From assembly GCA_903930455.1 (NCBI GenBank), contig CAIYYT010000103.1, forward strand, positions 1 to 53,459: a stretch of DNA of 53,459 bases. Direction: 5' to 3'. A model generated the notes under the pieces. It was not told the DNA's origin and did no database searches. It was given only the letters and a program-made list of their open reading frames with translations. Numbering within the stretch: the stretch's first letter is position 1; every line of letters begins with the position of its first letter. This DNA comes from an uncultured bacterium (GTDB lineage Bacteria; Zixibacteria; MSB-5A5; CAIYYT01). Positions 52,507-53,459 of this stretch are shown piece by piece. Made by a program: the position numbers and the translations under genes.

Positions 52507-53459
52507 ATGGCAGACAAAAAAGCGGATCTGGCAGGACCTGGTATTGGCAATTATGAAGACTTGGAGAAAGTGCTGCCAGGCGATTATCGCCCGCTGCTCA
52601 ACCGCAAAGACACACAGAAGGCGCTCTATCTAGTTAAGCACTATATCGAGGAGAACCTCTGTAAGGAGCTCAACCTGATGATGGTTCAGGTGCCGTTGAT
52701 CGTTGATGTCAACAGTGGCGTCAATGATTATCTGGATCGCGACGGATCGCGTACTCCGATTCAGTTCCATATCAACAACGATTACAACAAGAATCCCATC
52801 GATGCGCAAGTAGTGCAGGCGGCGACTAAGTGGAAACGCGTTGCCCTAAAGCAGTTCGACTGCAAAGTGGGTGAGGGCATTTGCACCGATATGCGTGCCG
52901 TCCGTAAAGATTACTTCCTTGACCATGACCATAGCTGCTATGTCGACCAGTGGGACTGGGAGAGAGTGATTACCGCCGATCAGCGCAATCTCAACTTCAT
53001 GAAGGACATTATCCGCAAAATCTGGAAGGTCCTGGTAGGCGCCGGCAAAGCGGCTCAAGAGCAGTTTCCCGCTCTGAAAGACAGCAAGTATCCGCAGTTC
53101 CCCGAGGAACTCAAGTTCCTCCATGCCGAAGAAATTCTGGAGATGTACCCCGATTTGCCGCGCAAACAGCGCGAGACGACCATCTTGCAGAAATATCCGG
53201 CGGTCTTTATCATCGGTATCGGCTGGACGCTTAAGGACGGATATCCGCACGAAATGCGCGCCGCCGACTATGATGACTGGGTAACTGAGACGAAGTCGGA
53301 AAAGGGTGAGCCGATGCACGGTTTGAACGGCGACATCCTGGTATGGAATCCGGTGACCAAGCGTCGTCATGAGTTGACATCCATGGGTATCCGCGTGACC
53401 AAGGACACGCTCAAGACGCAGTTGGAGATGACCGGTCAGCTTGACTTCCTGAAACTGCC
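52507..53459 (+). CDS. asnA: Aspartate-ammonia ligase (AsnA), 3' end outside the window
   Basis: At least 317 codons of ammonia-dependent asparagine synthetase, which makes asparagine from aspartate, ammonia and ATP. Matching segments include KYLVKHYIEENL-like helix YLVKHYIEENL, AATKWKRVALKQFD, YVDQWDWERV, AVFIIGIGWTLKDGYPHE, APDYDDW-like AADYDDW and GLNGDILVWNPV. It has an N-terminal extension of about 30 residues relative to the E. coli enzyme. GGGAGA precedes the ATG. The remaining ~25-30 residues lie beyond the edge. Confidence 0.93.
   Translation, partial: MADKKADLAGPGIGNYEDLEKVLPGDYRPLLNRKDTQKALYLVKHYIEENLCKELNLMMVQVPLIVDVNSGVNDYLDRDGSRTPIQFHINNDYNKNPIDAQVVQAATKWKRVALKQFDCKVGEGICTDMRAVRKDYFLDHDHSCYVDQWDWERVITADQRNLNFMKDIIRKIWKVLVGAGKAAQEQFPALKDSKYPQFPEELKFLHAEEILEMYPDLPRKQRETTILQKYPAVFIIGIGWTLKDGYPHEMRAADYDDWVTETKSEKGEPMHGLNGDILVWNPVTKRRHELTSMGIRVTKDTLKTQLEMTGQLDFLKL

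Noticed and set aside
1-53459. tRNA, rRNA and CRISPR arrays
   Set aside because: I looked for T-loop-like GGTTCGA motifs, rRNA-like segments and regularly spaced repeats and found none. The Fe-S nuclease is Cas4-like in cysteine pattern only.

Overview
The window is about 53 kb of a Gram-negative bacterial chromosome of moderate GC (roughly 50-55% by eye). Several traits point to the FCB supergroup or a neighbouring candidate phylum, with candidate Zixibacteria as my best guess. Two giant secreted proteins carry FlgD/Por-type C-terminal sorting domains (motif NYPNPFNPTT), one also has cohesin-like and dockerin-like modules, and there is a PEP-CTERM protein with a sigma-54 promoter. This placement is inferred from protein style; no rRNA or tRNA gene was found.

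Region 1 (1-22570) is one end of a large exopolysaccharide locus. A tightly packed, partly overlapping plus-strand operon runs from the left edge to 13521: three PaaK/CapK-like adenylate-forming enzymes in tandem (the first cut by the edge), a GT4 glycosyltransferase, a heparinase II/III-like lyase, an AsnB-type amidotransferase, a second GT4, an AlgD-like nucleotide-sugar dehydrogenase with both signature cysteines, an ExoA-like GT2 and a third GT4. It continues with multi-spanning membrane proteins, a Wzx-type flippase, two deacetylase-fold proteins and a GNAT acyltransferase. The content resembles exosortase (XrtA)-associated EPS loci and predicts a uronic-acid-containing, acyl- and amide-modified polymer. 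Two pairs of near-duplicate promoter elements suggest co-regulation of genes in the second half.

Region 2 (22571-27434) holds a 1240-residue secreted glycoside-hydrolase-like protein with about six Fn3-like repeats, and a small outer-membrane beta-barrel protein. Region 3 (27435-32025) is accessory: a BsuBI/PstI-type restriction-modification pair, then a lipoprotein gene split by an in-frame TGA where a tryptophan is expected, flanked by two copies of a ~100-bp repeat with tandem CCCTTCGA units.

Region 4 (32026-41708) holds a UbiB/ABC1 kinase coupled to an Fe-S PD-(D/E)XK nuclease, a 1417-residue cohesin/dockerin surface protein behind a strong sigma-70 promoter, and an Rcp1-like response regulator coupled to a REC-histidine kinase. 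Region 5 (41709-45680) has a dispersed palindromic repeat of the CHCEERSDEAI type, a PEP-CTERM protein behind a perfect sigma-54 promoter, a small cohesin-like secreted protein, a TPR lipoprotein and an apparent 47-codon gene translationally coupled to it. Region 6 (45681-53459) holds mutS2, a duplicated C_GCAxxG_C_C cysteine protein, two cysteine-rich exported proteins, dnaG and the start of asnA.
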